Below are positions 41,591-49,894 of a DNA stretch of 64,000 bases, one piece after another (the first letter of the stretch is position 1; every line of letters starts with the position of its first letter). The notes beneath the pieces are model-generated. The model saw nothing but the letters and a program-made list of their open reading frames with translations, had not been told where the DNA came from and made no database searches. Position numbers and translations under genes: made by a program. The DNA comes from VXYL01 sp965208525 (GTDB taxonomy: Bacteria; Pseudomonadota; Gammaproteobacteria; Pseudomonadales; Azotimanducaceae): assembly GCA_965208525.1 (NCBI GenBank), contig OZ242340.1, forward strand, positions 3,224,001-3,288,000. The letters are read 5' to 3'.

Positions 41591-42484
41591 GTGGCAGTCG
41601 ATCCGGTGCTTCGTCTTCGGCAGATTTGTTTGGTTGCTTACGATCTCGAGTGGACGTCGAACCTCTTGTGTACGGCGTTCGATGCGCAGGTGGTGTTTCG
41701 GGATCCGCGCATGGCGGCCGGAGGGAACCTCACCAACACGCACATCCGGTTGGGCGACTCGTTTCTGGAGACGGTTTGTCCGACCGATCTTGCTTGGCAG
41801 CGTTCGACCACGCAAACGCGCCTGCTTGAGCGCAATGGCGACTGTGGCTACATGGCGATTGTGCAGGTGCCTGATGTCGCGGTGGCGTCGAAGTCGATGG
41901 CTGCCCAAGGCGATCAGATCGGCGTCGTGTCCGGGGATTGGAACGTGTGTCTTGGCTCGCCTGGGTCGGGTCTCGCCGGAGTCAAGGCGGGGCGCTATCA
42001 GCTTGGCGAAGCGCTGCCGAAGGAGCCGGGCACCGTGTCCGGCGTGAACGTGCAGTTTCACCCGCGGGATTTCGGCACGCTGGCGGAGATTCAGGAGAAC
42101 TGGCCGGGGGCGGACGAGTTTCCAGGCAACAAGGGCGCGTACTTCCCCGCTGGCAACACGTGGCAGCTAGATGTGGATGCGAGGCCTCACGGCGGGGTCA
42201 CCACTGGATTCGCGGCGGTGGAAATCGCTCCGCGCGGCGTGGACCCCGCCGAGATGTGCCAGCGCTGGATGCGTGGGCTCGGGGCAGGATGCTTCATTGA
42301 CCCGGCCAAACCGACAACGCTCCGCCTCGCCGGCAACCAAGCGATGCGCTTCGTCGCGCCCGAACCCGAAGGACGCACGGGCGTCGTCGGCGTGGACCTC
42401 TTTGCGCTGCCGGGCGTCCGCAGGAAGTTCGATGCCTTGGATATCTGCGGCGTGACGTGGAGGTTGGTCGAGCCGCCGGCATAG
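41591..42484 (+). CDS. VOC-family (glyoxalase-like) protein
   Basis: A 297-residue protein with two vicinal-oxygen-chelate-type halves: LRQICLVAYDLEWTSNLLCTAFDA with THIRLGDSFLETV in the first, and TGFAAVEIAPRGVDPAEM with GVVGVDLFALPGVRRKFDAL in the second. The metal-ligand set (His/Glu at strand starts) is not obvious, so enzymatic activity is uncertain. The GTG at 41591 follows AGGAGC. It appears monocistronic, and the neighbouring genes give no hint of a substrate. Confidence 0.65.
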   Translation: MAVDPVLRLRQICLVAYDLEWTSNLLCTAFDAQVVFRDPRMAAGGNLTNTHIRLGDSFLETVCPTDLAWQRSTTQTRLLERNGDCGYMAIVQVPDVAVASKSMAAQGDQIGVVSGDWNVCLGSPGSGLAGVKAGRYQLGEALPKEPGTVSGVNVQFHPRDFGTLAEIQENWPGADEFPGNKGAYFPAGNTWQLDVDARPHGGVTTGFAAVEIAPRGVDPAEMCQRWMRGLGAGCFIDPAKPTTLRLAGNQAMRFVAPEPEGRTGVVGVDLFALPGVRRKFDALDICGVTWRLVEPPA

Positions 42485-42517
42485 CGTTTGATTCCCGGGC
42501 CGCGCTCGCAGCGAGCA

Positions 42518-42538
42518 TGGCCACGCATGCGTCGCCTG
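42518..42538. repeat. Degenerate single copy of repeat R4
   Basis: GGCCACGCATGCGTCGCC, matching the GACGCATGCGTC palindrome of the pair at 21060-21134 with an altered left arm. It lies between the convergent VOC-protein and etfA genes. Confidence 0.6.
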
Positions 42539-42560
42539 GCTGCTCGCCTTCCGAGGCGGC

Positions 42561-43490
42561 CTACAGCGCCGCTTCTAGTTCAGGCAGGGCGTTGAAGAGG
42601 TCTGCCACCAAGCCGTAGTCCGCCACTTGGAATATGGGTGCGTCTTCGTCCTTGTTGATGGCGACGATGACTTTGGAGTCCTTCATACCGGCGAGGTGCT
42701 GGATTGCGCCGGAGATGCCCACCGCGATGTAGAGGTCGGGCGCGACGATCTTGCCCGTTTGCCCCACCTGCATGTCGTTCGGGGCGAAGCCTGCGTCCAC
42801 CGCGGCCCGGGATGCGCCAATGGCCGCGCCGAGCTTGTCGGCGATGCCTTCGAGGAGAACAAAGTTATCGCCGCTTTGCATGCCGCGACCGCCGGAGATG
42901 ATGACCGTGGCGGCCGTCAGTTCCGGGCGTTCGGACGCGGCGATCTCCTCGCCAACGAAGCTCGACTTGCCTTCGTCGTGGGCCGTGCCAACGGCCTCCA
43001 CCGCGCCGCTGCCGCCGCCCGTGGGGGCCGGATCGAAGCCGGTGCCGCGCACCGAAACCACGCGCTTCGCGTCGCCCGACTTCACCGTAGCGATGGCATT
43101 GCCGGCGTAGATGGGACGCCGGAACGTGTCCGGCGCGTCGACGCCGATGATGTCCGACACCATCTGCGTGTCGAGCAGGGCTGCCGCTCGCGGCAGGAAG
43201 TTCTTGCCGGTGGTGGTGTGGGCACCGAGGACGTGGTCGTAGGCGGCCCCGACCTCGGCGATCAGCGCGCCCATGTTCTCGGCGAGCTGGTGTTCGTAGC
43301 ACGGCGCGTCGGCGAGCAGCACCTTGCGCACGCCGTCGACTGCGGCGGCTTCGTCCGCCACCGAGGCGCAGCCAGCTCCGGCCACCAGCACGTCGATTTC
43401 GCTGCCGATCTCGAGCGCGGCGGCAAAGACGTTGAGGGTTACGGGCCGAAGAGCCGAGTTGTCGTGTTCGGCAATGACGAGAACGGTCAT
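42561..43490 (-). CDS. etfA: Electron transfer flavoprotein alpha subunit
   Basis: A 309-residue subunit. The N-terminal domain is followed by the conserved FAD-binding C-terminal domain: RPELTAATVIISGGRGMQSG, SRAAVDAGFAPNDMQVGQTG, PDLYIAVGISGAIQHLAGM and ADYGLVADLFNALPEL are all family hallmarks. With EtfB it accepts electrons from acyl-CoA dehydrogenases. Its start overlaps the etfB stop by 4 bases. Confidence 0.96.
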   Translation of the reverse strand: MTVLVIAEHDNSALRPVTLNVFAAALEIGSEIDVLVAGAGCASVADEAAAVDGVRKVLLADAPCYEHQLAENMGALIAEVGAAYDHVLGAHTTTGKNFLPRAAALLDTQMVSDIIGVDAPDTFRRPIYAGNAIATVKSGDAKRVVSVRGTGFDPAPTGGGSGAVEAVGTAHDEGKSSFVGEEIAASERPELTAATVIISGGRGMQSGDNFVLLEGIADKLGAAIGASRAAVDAGFAPNDMQVGQTGKIVAPDLYIAVGISGAIQHLAGMKDSKVIVAINKDEDAPIFQVADYGLVADLFNALPELEAAL

Positions 43491-44239
43491 TCGATCACCT
43501 TTGCTTCGTTTTTCAGCTTGTCCACCAGATCCTCGACGCTCTCGACCTTGATGCCGGCCTGTCGGTCCGGCGGCGGCGCGACGTCGAGCACTTCCGTGCG
43601 GGGCGTCACGTCGACGCCGAGCGCCTCGGGCGAGGTCACGTCGAGGGGCTTGCGCTTCGCCTTCATGATGTTCGGCAGCGAGGCGTAGCGGGGTTCGTTG
43701 AGGCGCAGGTCCGTGGTGACGACCACGGGCATCGTCAGCGACACCGTCTGCAGGCCGCCGTCCACCTCTCGGGTGACTTCGGCACTGTCGCCGTTCACCG
43801 ACACATTGGAGGCGAACGTGCCTTGGGCAAGACCCGTCAGCGCCGCGAACATCTGCCCCGTCTGGCCGTTGTCGCCGTCGATGCTCTGCTTGCCGAAGAT
43901 AACGATGCCCGGTTGCTCGCTGTCATACACGGCCTTTAGCACCTTGGCGATGGCCAGCGGTTCGAGGGCAGCGTCGGCTTCGACCAGAATGGCGCGGTCT
44001 GCGCCGAGGGCCAGGCAAGTGCGAAGCTGCTCTTGCGCGGTGCTCTCTCCCACGGCGACGGCGATCACCTCTTCCGCGACGCCGGCTTCCTTGAGCCGCA
44101 CGGCCTCCTCGATTCCGATCTCGCAGAATGGATTGACCGCCATCTTCACGTTGCCGAGATCGACGCCCGTCCCGTCCGGTTTCACCCGCACCTTGACGTT
44201 GGCGTCCACCACCCGTTTGACGGGTACCAGTACCTTCAT
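43487..44239 (-). CDS. etfB: Electron transfer flavoprotein beta subunit
   Basis: A 250-residue subunit: MKVLVPVKRVVDANVKVRV, NPFCEIGIEEAVRLKEAG, ALGADRAILVEADAALEP and DGDNGQTGQMFAALTG, then the recognition loop LNEPRYASLPNIMKAKRKPL, all typical. It binds AMP and docks to acyl-CoA dehydrogenases. First gene of the etfBA operon, divergent from ETF-QO, so the whole route from acyl-CoA dehydrogenase to quinone is encoded at this locus and at 29.5 kb. Confidence 0.96.
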   Translation of the reverse strand: MKVLVPVKRVVDANVKVRVKPDGTGVDLGNVKMAVNPFCEIGIEEAVRLKEAGVAEEVIAVAVGESTAQEQLRTCLALGADRAILVEADAALEPLAIAKVLKAVYDSEQPGIVIFGKQSIDGDNGQTGQMFAALTGLAQGTFASNVSVNGDSAEVTREVDGGLQTVSLTMPVVVTTDLRLNEPRYASLPNIMKAKRKPLDVTSPEALGVDVTPRTEVLDVAPPPDRQAGIKVESVEDLVDKLKNEAKVIE

Positions 44240-44435
44240 TGAAAGACCTCATGTTCGAAAGCCGCGGCTGCCCATGCGCCGCGACAAAGCCGCGTATTTT
44301 CCTACATCCGCCCCTGGCATGAAACCCCGCCGACGCGAAGGCCCTACCCTTGCGCTCCGACAACCCCACCGAGGCCAACGCCCGCCGGCAAGTACCGAGC
44401 ACAACATCCCCTGCGTGCGAGGCCCTACGAGGGAC

Positions 44436-44475
44436 GGAGGGCATCCTGCCCTCCGAAGCGCGCCAAAGGCGCGCA
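44436..44475. repeat. Dispersed palindromic repeat R2, copy 3
   Basis: GGAGGGC-ATCCT-GCCCTCC. Read on the other strand, the loop is AGGAT, as in copy 1. It is followed by a second dyad, GCGCGCC-AAA-GGCGCGC. Confidence 0.75.
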
Positions 44476-44575
44476 CGCAGCGGAGCCGGCAGAAGCCCCG
44501 AACCCAGCGTTCCCGACAAAACCCAACGAGGCACCAGCCCAGAACAATGCCCGCTGTTCCCTAACCCAAGGCCCA

Positions 44576-44581
44576 TATAAT
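44576..44581 (+). promoter_or_regulatory. Candidate -10 element for the ETF-QO gene
   Basis: A perfect TATAAT, 31 bases before the ATG at 44612. No good -35 hexamer is seen 16-18 bases upstream, so the promoter may rely on an activator or on the -10 alone. Confidence 0.4.
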
Positions 44582-44611
44582 CCTCAGCAAACCAACCCGA
44601 CGAGGCCCCAT

Positions 44612-46273
44612 ATGGAAGACCAAGCCCGCGAGTCCATGGATTTCGATGTCGTAATCGTTGGCGGCGGGCCTTCCGGCTTGGCAGCCGCCTGCCGGCTGAT
44701 GCAGCTCGGCAACGAAGCCGGACGCGAGCTCTCCGTCTGCCTCGTGGAGAAGGGCTCCGAGATCGGCGCCCACATCCTCTCTGGCGCCGTTCTGGCGCCG
44801 AAGTCTCTGAACGAACTGTTCCCCGAAGCGGCGGCGAACGGCGCGCCGCTCGACAACCCCGTCACCGACGACCGCTTCTACTTCCTCGTTAACGACACCA
44901 ACCGCATCCTCCTGCCGATGTGGACGATCCCCGGCGAGAGCAAGAACCGCGGCAACTACGCCCTCTCGCTCGGCAATCTCTGTCGCTGGCTCGGCACCCA
45001 GGCCGAGGAACTGGGCGTGAACGTGTTTCCGGGCTTTGCCGCCGCCGAGATCCTCTACGGGGACGATGGTTCCGTTCGCGGAATCGCCACCAAGGACATG
45101 GGCGTCGACGCGAGCGGCGAGCGCAAGCCGGTGTTCGAGCCCGGCTACGAGCTGCGCGCCAAGTTCACGCTGTTCGCCGAGGGCTGTCGCGGGCATCTCG
45201 GCAAGGAACTCATGGCCAAGTTCGGCCTCGCCAAGGACTCCGCAACGCAGCACTACGCCATTGGCCTGAAGGAACTTTGGGACGTGGACCCGGAACGCCA
45301 CCAGCCGGGTGCCGTGGTGCATGCCGTCGGCTGGCCGCTCGGTCGGGTGCGCGGCACGAGCGGCGGGTCGTTCCTCTACCACCTGCCGAACAACCAGGTT
45401 TCGCTCGGCATCATCGTCGATCTGTCCTACCGCAATCCGCATCTGTCGCCTTTCGACGAACTGCAGCGACTCAAGCACCATCCCCTGTTCGCCGACGTAC
45501 TGCGGGGCGGGCGGCGCGTGGCGTACGGTGCCCGCGCCATCGTCAAGGGCGGCATCCGGGCACTGCCGCGCCTGACAGTGCCGGGCGCCGTGCTGGTGGG
45601 CGACGACGCCGGCTTTCTGAATGCCCTCAAGATCAAGGGTTCGCACACCGCCATGAAGTCGGGGATGCTGGCGGCGGAGTCCGTTTTCGACGCGCTCGAA
45701 CGGGGCGAGGAGAACACCGAACTCGCCGACTTCGAGGGCCGCGTGAACGACTCTTGGCTCGGCCGGGAATTGCACCTTGCCCGCAACATCCAGCCGGGAC
45801 TGCACAAGTTCGGAACCCTGTTTGGTGCCGCCTACGCCTGGGTCGATCAGAAGGTCGCCCGCGGGCACATGCCGTTCACGCTCACCGACCCGACGCCCGA
45901 CCACGCAACCCTGTTGCCGGCGGCGAAGGCACCCGTAATCGACTATCCGAAGCCGGACGGGGAACTCTCCTTCGACAAGCTCTCGTCGGTTTTCCTTTCC
46001 AGCACCAACCACGAGGAGGACCAGCCCTGCCACCTCACGCTGGCCGACGCCGCAGTGCCGATCCGCGACAACCTACCGATGTTCGACGAGCCGGCCCAGC
46101 GCTATTGCCCTGCGGGGGTTTACGAGGTGATCGAGGAGGCCGACGAATCCCGCTTCCAGATCAATGCCCAGAACTGCGTCCACTGCAAGACGTGCGACAT
46201 CAAGGACCCGGCCCAGAACATCACCTGGGTGGTACCGGAAGGGATGGGCGGCCCCAACTACCCGAACATGTAG
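44612..46273 (+). CDS. Electron transfer flavoprotein-ubiquinone oxidoreductase
   Basis: A 553-residue membrane-associated flavoprotein. The N-terminal FAD motif DVVIVGGGPSGLAAACRL is at about 10-27. The ETF-QO-specific middle includes GFLNALKIKGSHTAMKSGML and WLGRELHLARNIQPG. A C-terminal 4Fe-4S site has Cys at QRYCPAGVYE and NCVHCKTCDIKDP, and the protein ends with the family WVVPEGMGGPNYPNM. It passes electrons from reduced ETF to ubiquinone at the inner membrane. Co-location with etfBA supports the call. Confidence 0.96.
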   Translation: MEDQARESMDFDVVIVGGGPSGLAAACRLMQLGNEAGRELSVCLVEKGSEIGAHILSGAVLAPKSLNELFPEAAANGAPLDNPVTDDRFYFLVNDTNRILLPMWTIPGESKNRGNYALSLGNLCRWLGTQAEELGVNVFPGFAAAEILYGDDGSVRGIATKDMGVDASGERKPVFEPGYELRAKFTLFAEGCRGHLGKELMAKFGLAKDSATQHYAIGLKELWDVDPERHQPGAVVHAVGWPLGRVRGTSGGSFLYHLPNNQVSLGIIVDLSYRNPHLSPFDELQRLKHHPLFADVLRGGRRVAYGARAIVKGGIRALPRLTVPGAVLVGDDAGFLNALKIKGSHTAMKSGMLAAESVFDALERGEENTELADFEGRVNDSWLGRELHLARNIQPGLHKFGTLFGAAYAWVDQKVARGHMPFTLTDPTPDHATLLPAAKAPVIDYPKPDGELSFDKLSSVFLSSTNHEEDQPCHLTLADAAVPIRDNLPMFDEPAQRYCPAGVYEVIEEADESRFQINAQNCVHCKTCDIKDPAQNITWVVPEGMGGPNYPNM

Positions 46274-46350
46274 GGAATGGAACGCAGCGCCCATGACTCT
46301 GGGCTCTCGCCTGTGGTCGTGTGAATGCAGGGCGGTGGTTCGGCCGACAC

Positions 46351-46380
46351 GGGCGACCACAAGGGGTCGGCCTACGGGGG
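46351..46380. repeat. Dispersed repeat R6 (GCGACCACAAGGGGTCG type)
   Basis: GGGCGACCACAAGGGGTCGGCCTACGGGGG forms an imperfect hairpin around CACAAG. It lies next to an R1 copy in the gap between the convergent ETF-QO and DUF1285 genes. Elements of this type are known as dispersed intergenic repeats in many bacteria. Only one copy is in the window. Confidence 0.55.
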
Positions 46381-46397
46381 TTCGCGGCCGGCGAGTC

Positions 46398-46512
46398 CTA
46401 GCGCGCCCTATCGGGTGCGTCGGCAGTTCGCTGCGCGAACTGCTGGCCTTCGGGTTCGCATCCGCTCACCACTCCGGAAGGAGGCCGCGCCGTTTACGGC
46501 GCAGCCTCCTAG
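46398..46512. repeat. Composite hairpin repeat R1, copy 3 (full length, three hairpins)
   Basis: Hairpin 1 is GCGCGCCC-TATC-GGGTGCG. Hairpin 2 is GCAGTTCGC-TGC-GCGAACTGC. A linker follows, with TTCGCATCCGCTCACCACT. Hairpin 3 is GGAGGCCGCGCCG-TTTA-CGGCGCAGCCTCC, ending in TAG at 46510-46512. The full unit is about 115 bases. The leftward DUF1285 gene takes its TAG stop (46509-46511) from the outer edge of hairpin 3. Confidence 0.85.
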
Positions 46513-47051
46513 TCGCCGGCCTGACCGAGCACGAACCGCGCGCCAGCGCTCCAGATAACCACATCGCCGTTTGGCTCGGTTTCCGCCTCGTCCACCATGC
46601 GGTAGAACACGCTGCGGGCGATCAGTGCTCGGAGGCCATCGCGGACTTCCACGTACGGGCGCGGTTGGTCGGCCGTGCCTTCCACCTCGACCGGATGTTC
46701 TGCGTCCGCGAGCACCGCGTCGTCGAGATTGGTGGCGAAAACCAGGCGGCGTTGCTTCCCCTGCCCGTTCGATTCCATATCCACGGCGATGAACGGCGCG
46801 TCCTCCACTTCGATCGCGAGCTTTTCCGGGGGCGTCACCAGATAGTGCTGGCCGTCCTCCAAGCGCAGGATGGTAGAGAAGACGCGGGCGATGGCGATGC
46901 GGCGAATGGCGACGCCTTCGTGAAACCACGTGCCGTCGGCGGCGATGCGGATGTCGATGCTACCCACCCGCTCTGGCTGCCACAGATGCACCGGTGGCAG
47001 GCGACGGTTCTGTGCCGTCTCCAACAATTTCGCAAATGGATCGATCGCCAC
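46509..47051 (-). CDS. DUF1285 family protein
   Basis: A 180-residue protein of the DUF1285 family, common in gammaproteobacteria. Segments GTWFHEGVAIRRIAIARVFSTILR, YLVTPPEKLAIEVEDAPFIAVDME and EVRDGLRALIARSVFYRMVDEA match the family. The structure is two small beta domains and the function is unknown. The start is GTG 47051. The last coding residues and stop are formed by the repeat edge at 46501-46511. Confidence 0.8.
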   Translation of the reverse strand: MAIDPFAKLLETAQNRRLPPVHLWQPERVGSIDIRIAADGTWFHEGVAIRRIAIARVFSTILRLEDGQHYLVTPPEKLAIEVEDAPFIAVDMESNGQGKQRRLVFATNLDDAVLADAEHPVEVEGTADQPRPYVEVRDGLRALIARSVFYRMVDEAETEPNGDVVIWSAGARFVLGQAGD

Positions 47052-47080
47052 AACGGGCGCGGCCGGCTAGCCGCCGATCA

Positions 47081-47127
47081 ACGCGCGCCCTTGCGGGCGC
47101 GTTGGCAGTTGCTTCGCAACTGCTGAA
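47081..47127. repeat. Composite hairpin repeat R1, copy 4
   Basis: Hairpin 1 is GCGCGCCC-TTGC-GGGCGCG. Hairpin 2 is GCAGTTGC-TTC-GCAACTGC. Hairpin 3 is absent. It lies between the moaA stop and the DUF1285 start, which are both leftward genes, so it could end moaA transcripts or mark the boundary. Confidence 0.8.
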
Positions 47128-47142
47128 CCCCGCGGCGTTGTC

Positions 47143-48141
47143 CTAGCCACCGATGAACTTCATTACCGTTACCTCGCCGGCGAACGAGAGGGTCTGCTTG
47201 TCGCCGAGTGCCGCCAGCAGGAGCCGCTGCAACGCTGCCCGGGCGCCGTCGTCCGGCAGCGCCAAGAGGTCCTTCATGTCGTGGCGGTGGCTGCTCGACA
47301 GGCAGCCGTAGAGGAAGCCGTTGGAGGAAAGCCTGAGCCGTGTGCAGGAGGCGCAGAACGGTTCCGACTCGTTGGCGATGATGCCGAACACACCGCGCCC
47401 CGGCACCTCGAAACGCACCGAAGTGGAGTCGAAAGCGGCGTCGGTCCTCGCATATTCGTAGCGCGAGCCGATCAGGGCAAGGATGTCCTCCATGCCGAAG
47501 AAATCGCGAACAAACGACGAGCTCTGCTTCAGATGCCCCATGTTCATCAGCTCGATGTAGCGCAGTTCGATGCCGCGATCGAGGCAATAGTCGAGCATGG
47601 GCAGCACCTGGTCCACATTCGCCGTGCGCATGGGCACCATGTTGACCTTTACCTTGAGGCCGGCCTCGAGCATGAGGTCGATCCCGTACAGCACGGTATC
47701 GAGATCGCCGCTGCGGGCGATGGCGCGGAAGCGGGCCGGGTCCAGGGTGTCGAGGCTGACGTTGATGCGGCGGACGCCAGAGTCGATCACCGTGCGCGCC
47801 TTGCGCGGCAATAGCTGCCCATTGGTGGTGATGGACACGTCCTCAAGCCCGAGCGCCATTACCTGCGGCAGCACTTCCTCGAATTTGGGCGACAACAGCG
47901 GCTCACCCCCCGTGATGCGCAGCTTCTCTATCCCCGCCGAGTCGATGAGCAGGCGCACCGCGCGCACGAGTTCGCTGGCGGACAGTTCAAGCTCCGCTGC
48001 CTGCAGCCGCTTGCCGTCCGGCACGCAATAGGTGCATGCGTAGTTGCAGGCCGCAGTGAGGCTAAGCCGGAGATTGCGGAAACGCCGGCCTTGGGCGTCG
48101 ACGATCATGGGAGGGGGCTGTTCATGCGCAACACCGATCAT
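47143..48141 (-). CDS. moaA: GTP 3',8-cyclase (molybdenum cofactor biosynthesis)
   Basis: A radical-SAM enzyme of about 332 residues. The N-terminal cluster motif CNYACTYC is at about 32-39, with LRITGGEPLL. The second 4Fe-4S site near the C-terminus has CASCTRLRLSSNGFLYGCL. The C-terminal end is FIGG, matching the conserved double Gly. It converts GTP to 3',8-cyclo-GTP in the first step of molybdopterin synthesis. No moaC, moaE or mog genes adjoin. Start uncertain: ATG 48141 is used, and ATG 48108 (MIVDAQGRRF) is also possible. Confidence 0.93.
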   Translation of the reverse strand: MIGVAHEQPPPMIVDAQGRRFRNLRLSLTAACNYACTYCVPDGKRLQAAELELSASELVRAVRLLIDSAGIEKLRITGGEPLLSPKFEEVLPQVMALGLEDVSITTNGQLLPRKARTVIDSGVRRINVSLDTLDPARFRAIARSGDLDTVLYGIDLMLEAGLKVKVNMVPMRTANVDQVLPMLDYCLDRGIELRYIELMNMGHLKQSSSFVRDFFGMEDILALIGSRYEYARTDAAFDSTSVRFEVPGRGVFGIIANESEPFCASCTRLRLSSNGFLYGCLSSSHRHDMKDLLALPDDGARAALQRLLLAALGDKQTLSFAGEVTVMKFIGG

Positions 48142-48249
48142 ACCCTGTTGCACGGCGTGGAACGAAACCTAGGGACGCGGAGCCGCTACGCTGAAGGGAC
48201 GCGGCGGTAGGTGGTATGTTGGGATCAACAAGAGCGTTCGGAGAAGATC

Positions 48250-49356
48250 ATGACCAAATCCGGGTTCCGGCGTCCCTTCGCCGCCAACCTCACTGTCGCA
48301 GGCCTCGCAGTCTCACTGGGCATTGCCCTGCCTACACAGGCCGACACGATTACCGTCGTGTCTTGGGGCGGCTCGTATGCCCGCGCCTGCCAAGAGGCGA
48401 TCATCAAGCCATTCATGGCCGAGACGGGCATCGAGGTGCGGCTCGAGGACTACAACGGGGGCCTTGCCCAGATCCGCGCTCAAGTCGAGACCGGCGCGGT
48501 GCGCTGGGACGTCGTGGACTTGGAAGTCGCGGATGCGACCCGAGGCTGCGACGAGGGGCTGTTGGAGGAGGTCGACACCGCTACCCTCGCCCCCTCCGCC
48601 GACGGCACGCCGACCGAGGACGACTATCTCCCAGACACCATCGGCGACTGCGGTGCCAGCACGATTTTCTATTCCACGGTCTATGCCTACAACGCCGACC
48701 GAATGGGTGACAGCGCCCCGCAAACCGTCGCTGACTTCTTCGATCTCGAACGCTTCCCCGGCCGCCGCGGGATGCGGCGCTCGCCGCTCGTCAACATGGA
48801 GTTCGCCCTCATGGCCGATGGCGTGCCGCCCGACCAGGTGTACGCCATGATGGACACCGACGAAGGCATAGCCCGCGCCTTCCGCAAACTGGACACAATC
48901 AAGGATCAGGTGGTGTGGTGGGAGGCTGGCGCCCAGCCGCCGCAGATGCTGGCGGACGGCGAGGTCGCCATGTCCACGGCCTACAACGGCCGCATCTTCA
49001 ACGCCCAGGTTCTCGAAGGGCAGCCGTTCGTGATCGTCTGGGACGGACAGGTGCTGGACCACGGCCCACTCGGAATCGTCGCCGGTACGCCGAGGCTTGA
49101 GAACGCCCTCAAGTACGTCCGCTTCGCATCGCGACCGGAAATCATGGCAGCGGTCGGCAAGTACATCGCCTACAGCCCGGCCCGACGCTCGGCCCTGCCG
49201 TTCGTTTCGACCCACCTCGCCACCGGCGTCGACATGCGTCCGCACATGCCCACGAGCCCAGAGAATATGGCCAACTCGCTCCGCAGCGACTGGCAATGGT
49301 GGAGCGACAACGGCGACGAGATGAACGAGCGCTTCGCCACTTGGCTTGCACGGTGA
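48250..49356 (+). CDS. ABC transporter periplasmic binding protein, spermidine/putrescine type
   Basis: A 368-residue secreted protein. The signal peptide (1-32) has core LTVAGLAVSLGIALPTQA. The mature start TITVVSWGGSYARACQEAIIKPF belongs to the PotD/PotF-like family 1 solute-binding group. A later segment GEVAMSTAYNGRIFNAQVLEG is also typical. The ligand may be a polyamine or another small cation. No ABC ATPase or permease gene is adjacent, so it is solitary here. The ATG at 48250 has CGGAGAAG upstream. Confidence 0.87.
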   Translation: MTKSGFRRPFAANLTVAGLAVSLGIALPTQADTITVVSWGGSYARACQEAIIKPFMAETGIEVRLEDYNGGLAQIRAQVETGAVRWDVVDLEVADATRGCDEGLLEEVDTATLAPSADGTPTEDDYLPDTIGDCGASTIFYSTVYAYNADRMGDSAPQTVADFFDLERFPGRRGMRRSPLVNMEFALMADGVPPDQVYAMMDTDEGIARAFRKLDTIKDQVVWWEAGAQPPQMLADGEVAMSTAYNGRIFNAQVLEGQPFVIVWDGQVLDHGPLGIVAGTPRLENALKYVRFASRPEIMAAVGKYIAYSPARRSALPFVSTHLATGVDMRPHMPTSPENMANSLRSDWQWWSDNGDEMNERFATWLAR

Positions 49357-49370
49357 GAACGGTTCGCGCG

Positions 49371-49470
49371 CAAAGAGGATTTTTCTTCCTATACCCGAGC
49401 GGAAGAACCTTCCTAGGCAAAAGCGGAATCATGTTCCTAGGATTTGCGGATTTTTCTTCCTAGAGAGACG
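49371..49470. repeat. 24-bp periodic repeat array, possible operator array
   Basis: TTCCTA recurs at 49386, 49410, 49434 and 49457 (spacings 24, 24, 23). Units 1 and 2 also carry GCGGAA at the same offset, giving TTCC-N11-GGAA dyads. Unit 3 and the sequence before unit 1 both contain GGATTTTTC. The array lies between the stop of the solute-binding protein gene and the start of a small lipoprotein gene. Function is not known. Confidence 0.6.
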
Positions 49471-49531
49471 TTGCGTTTTCCGTTTGGGGGGCGTAGGTTC
49501 GAACGCCCCTGTCTCGACGGAGACGGAAACA

Positions 49532-49846
49532 GTGCCCGTGTTGGACAAGCTGGTCCCTTGCGCAAGGCTGGTGTGTGGCGGTGTTCTGCTCGCCGGGGCC
49601 GGCTGCGCGAGCATCGAATCGGGTGGCCAGATGGGCAAGCCCACCCATCATTGGGCTCGCGCCGATGTATCGGTGGCGAGGTACAACCTCCACAACTCGC
49701 GCTGCATTTCCGACACGCAGATGAACGTGCAGGGTGTGCGGCGAGACTCGCCGGTGTTCCTCGCCTATCGTGCCTGCATGGAAGGCGAGGGCTACGAGCT
49801 GATTGCGCTATCGCCGGCGCTGCCCGACGACCGGCATTCGGACTGA
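49532..49846 (+). CDS. Small putative lipoprotein, unknown function
   Basis: About 104 residues from GTG 49532. A short basic N-terminus and a hydrophobic stretch (about 8-24) end at GAGC, a weak lipobox with Cys25. The mature part is small, with two further Cys (in NSRCISDT and YRACMEGEGYEL) that could form a disulphide. GGAG lies at a normal distance before the GTG. An open frame from 49346 reads through the repeat array and is not used. Homology was not recognised. The array upstream suggests tight regulation. Confidence 0.6.
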   Translation: MPVLDKLVPCARLVCGGVLLAGAGCASIESGGQMGKPTHHWARADVSVARYNLHNSRCISDTQMNVQGVRRDSPVFLAYRACMEGEGYELIALSPALPDDRHSD

Positions 49847-49894
49847 CCGCCGCGTGGACGGTCGCAGCAACTCGGGCGGCGACCGCCTCAAGCA

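Larger units (their letters stand above)
44240..44611. other. Long divergent intergenic region with repeat R2
   Basis: About 370 bases between the divergent etfB and ETF-QO genes. It contains an R2 copy with a perfect GGAGGGC-ATCCT-GCCCTCC palindrome (44436-44454) and a neighbouring GCGCGCC-AAA-GGCGCGC dyad (44459-44475). A TATAAT box for ETF-QO is near the right end. No gene was recognised. Confidence 0.6.

Noticed and set aside
44246..44611. Short open frames in the etfB to ETF-QO gap
   Set aside because: They are Arg/Pro/Ser-rich with no family sequence and run across a dispersed palindrome. The gap is better read as non-coding.
49371..49470. CRISPR-like reading of the periodic array
   Set aside because: Units are only about 24 bases, degenerate and without the repeat-spacer form. 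No cas genes are in the window.
49480..49506. A tRNA-like T-arm (GGTTCGAAC with flanking GGGGCG/CGCCCC)
   Set aside because: It folds only as a simple hairpin. No anticodon arm, D arm or acceptor stem could be matched around it.
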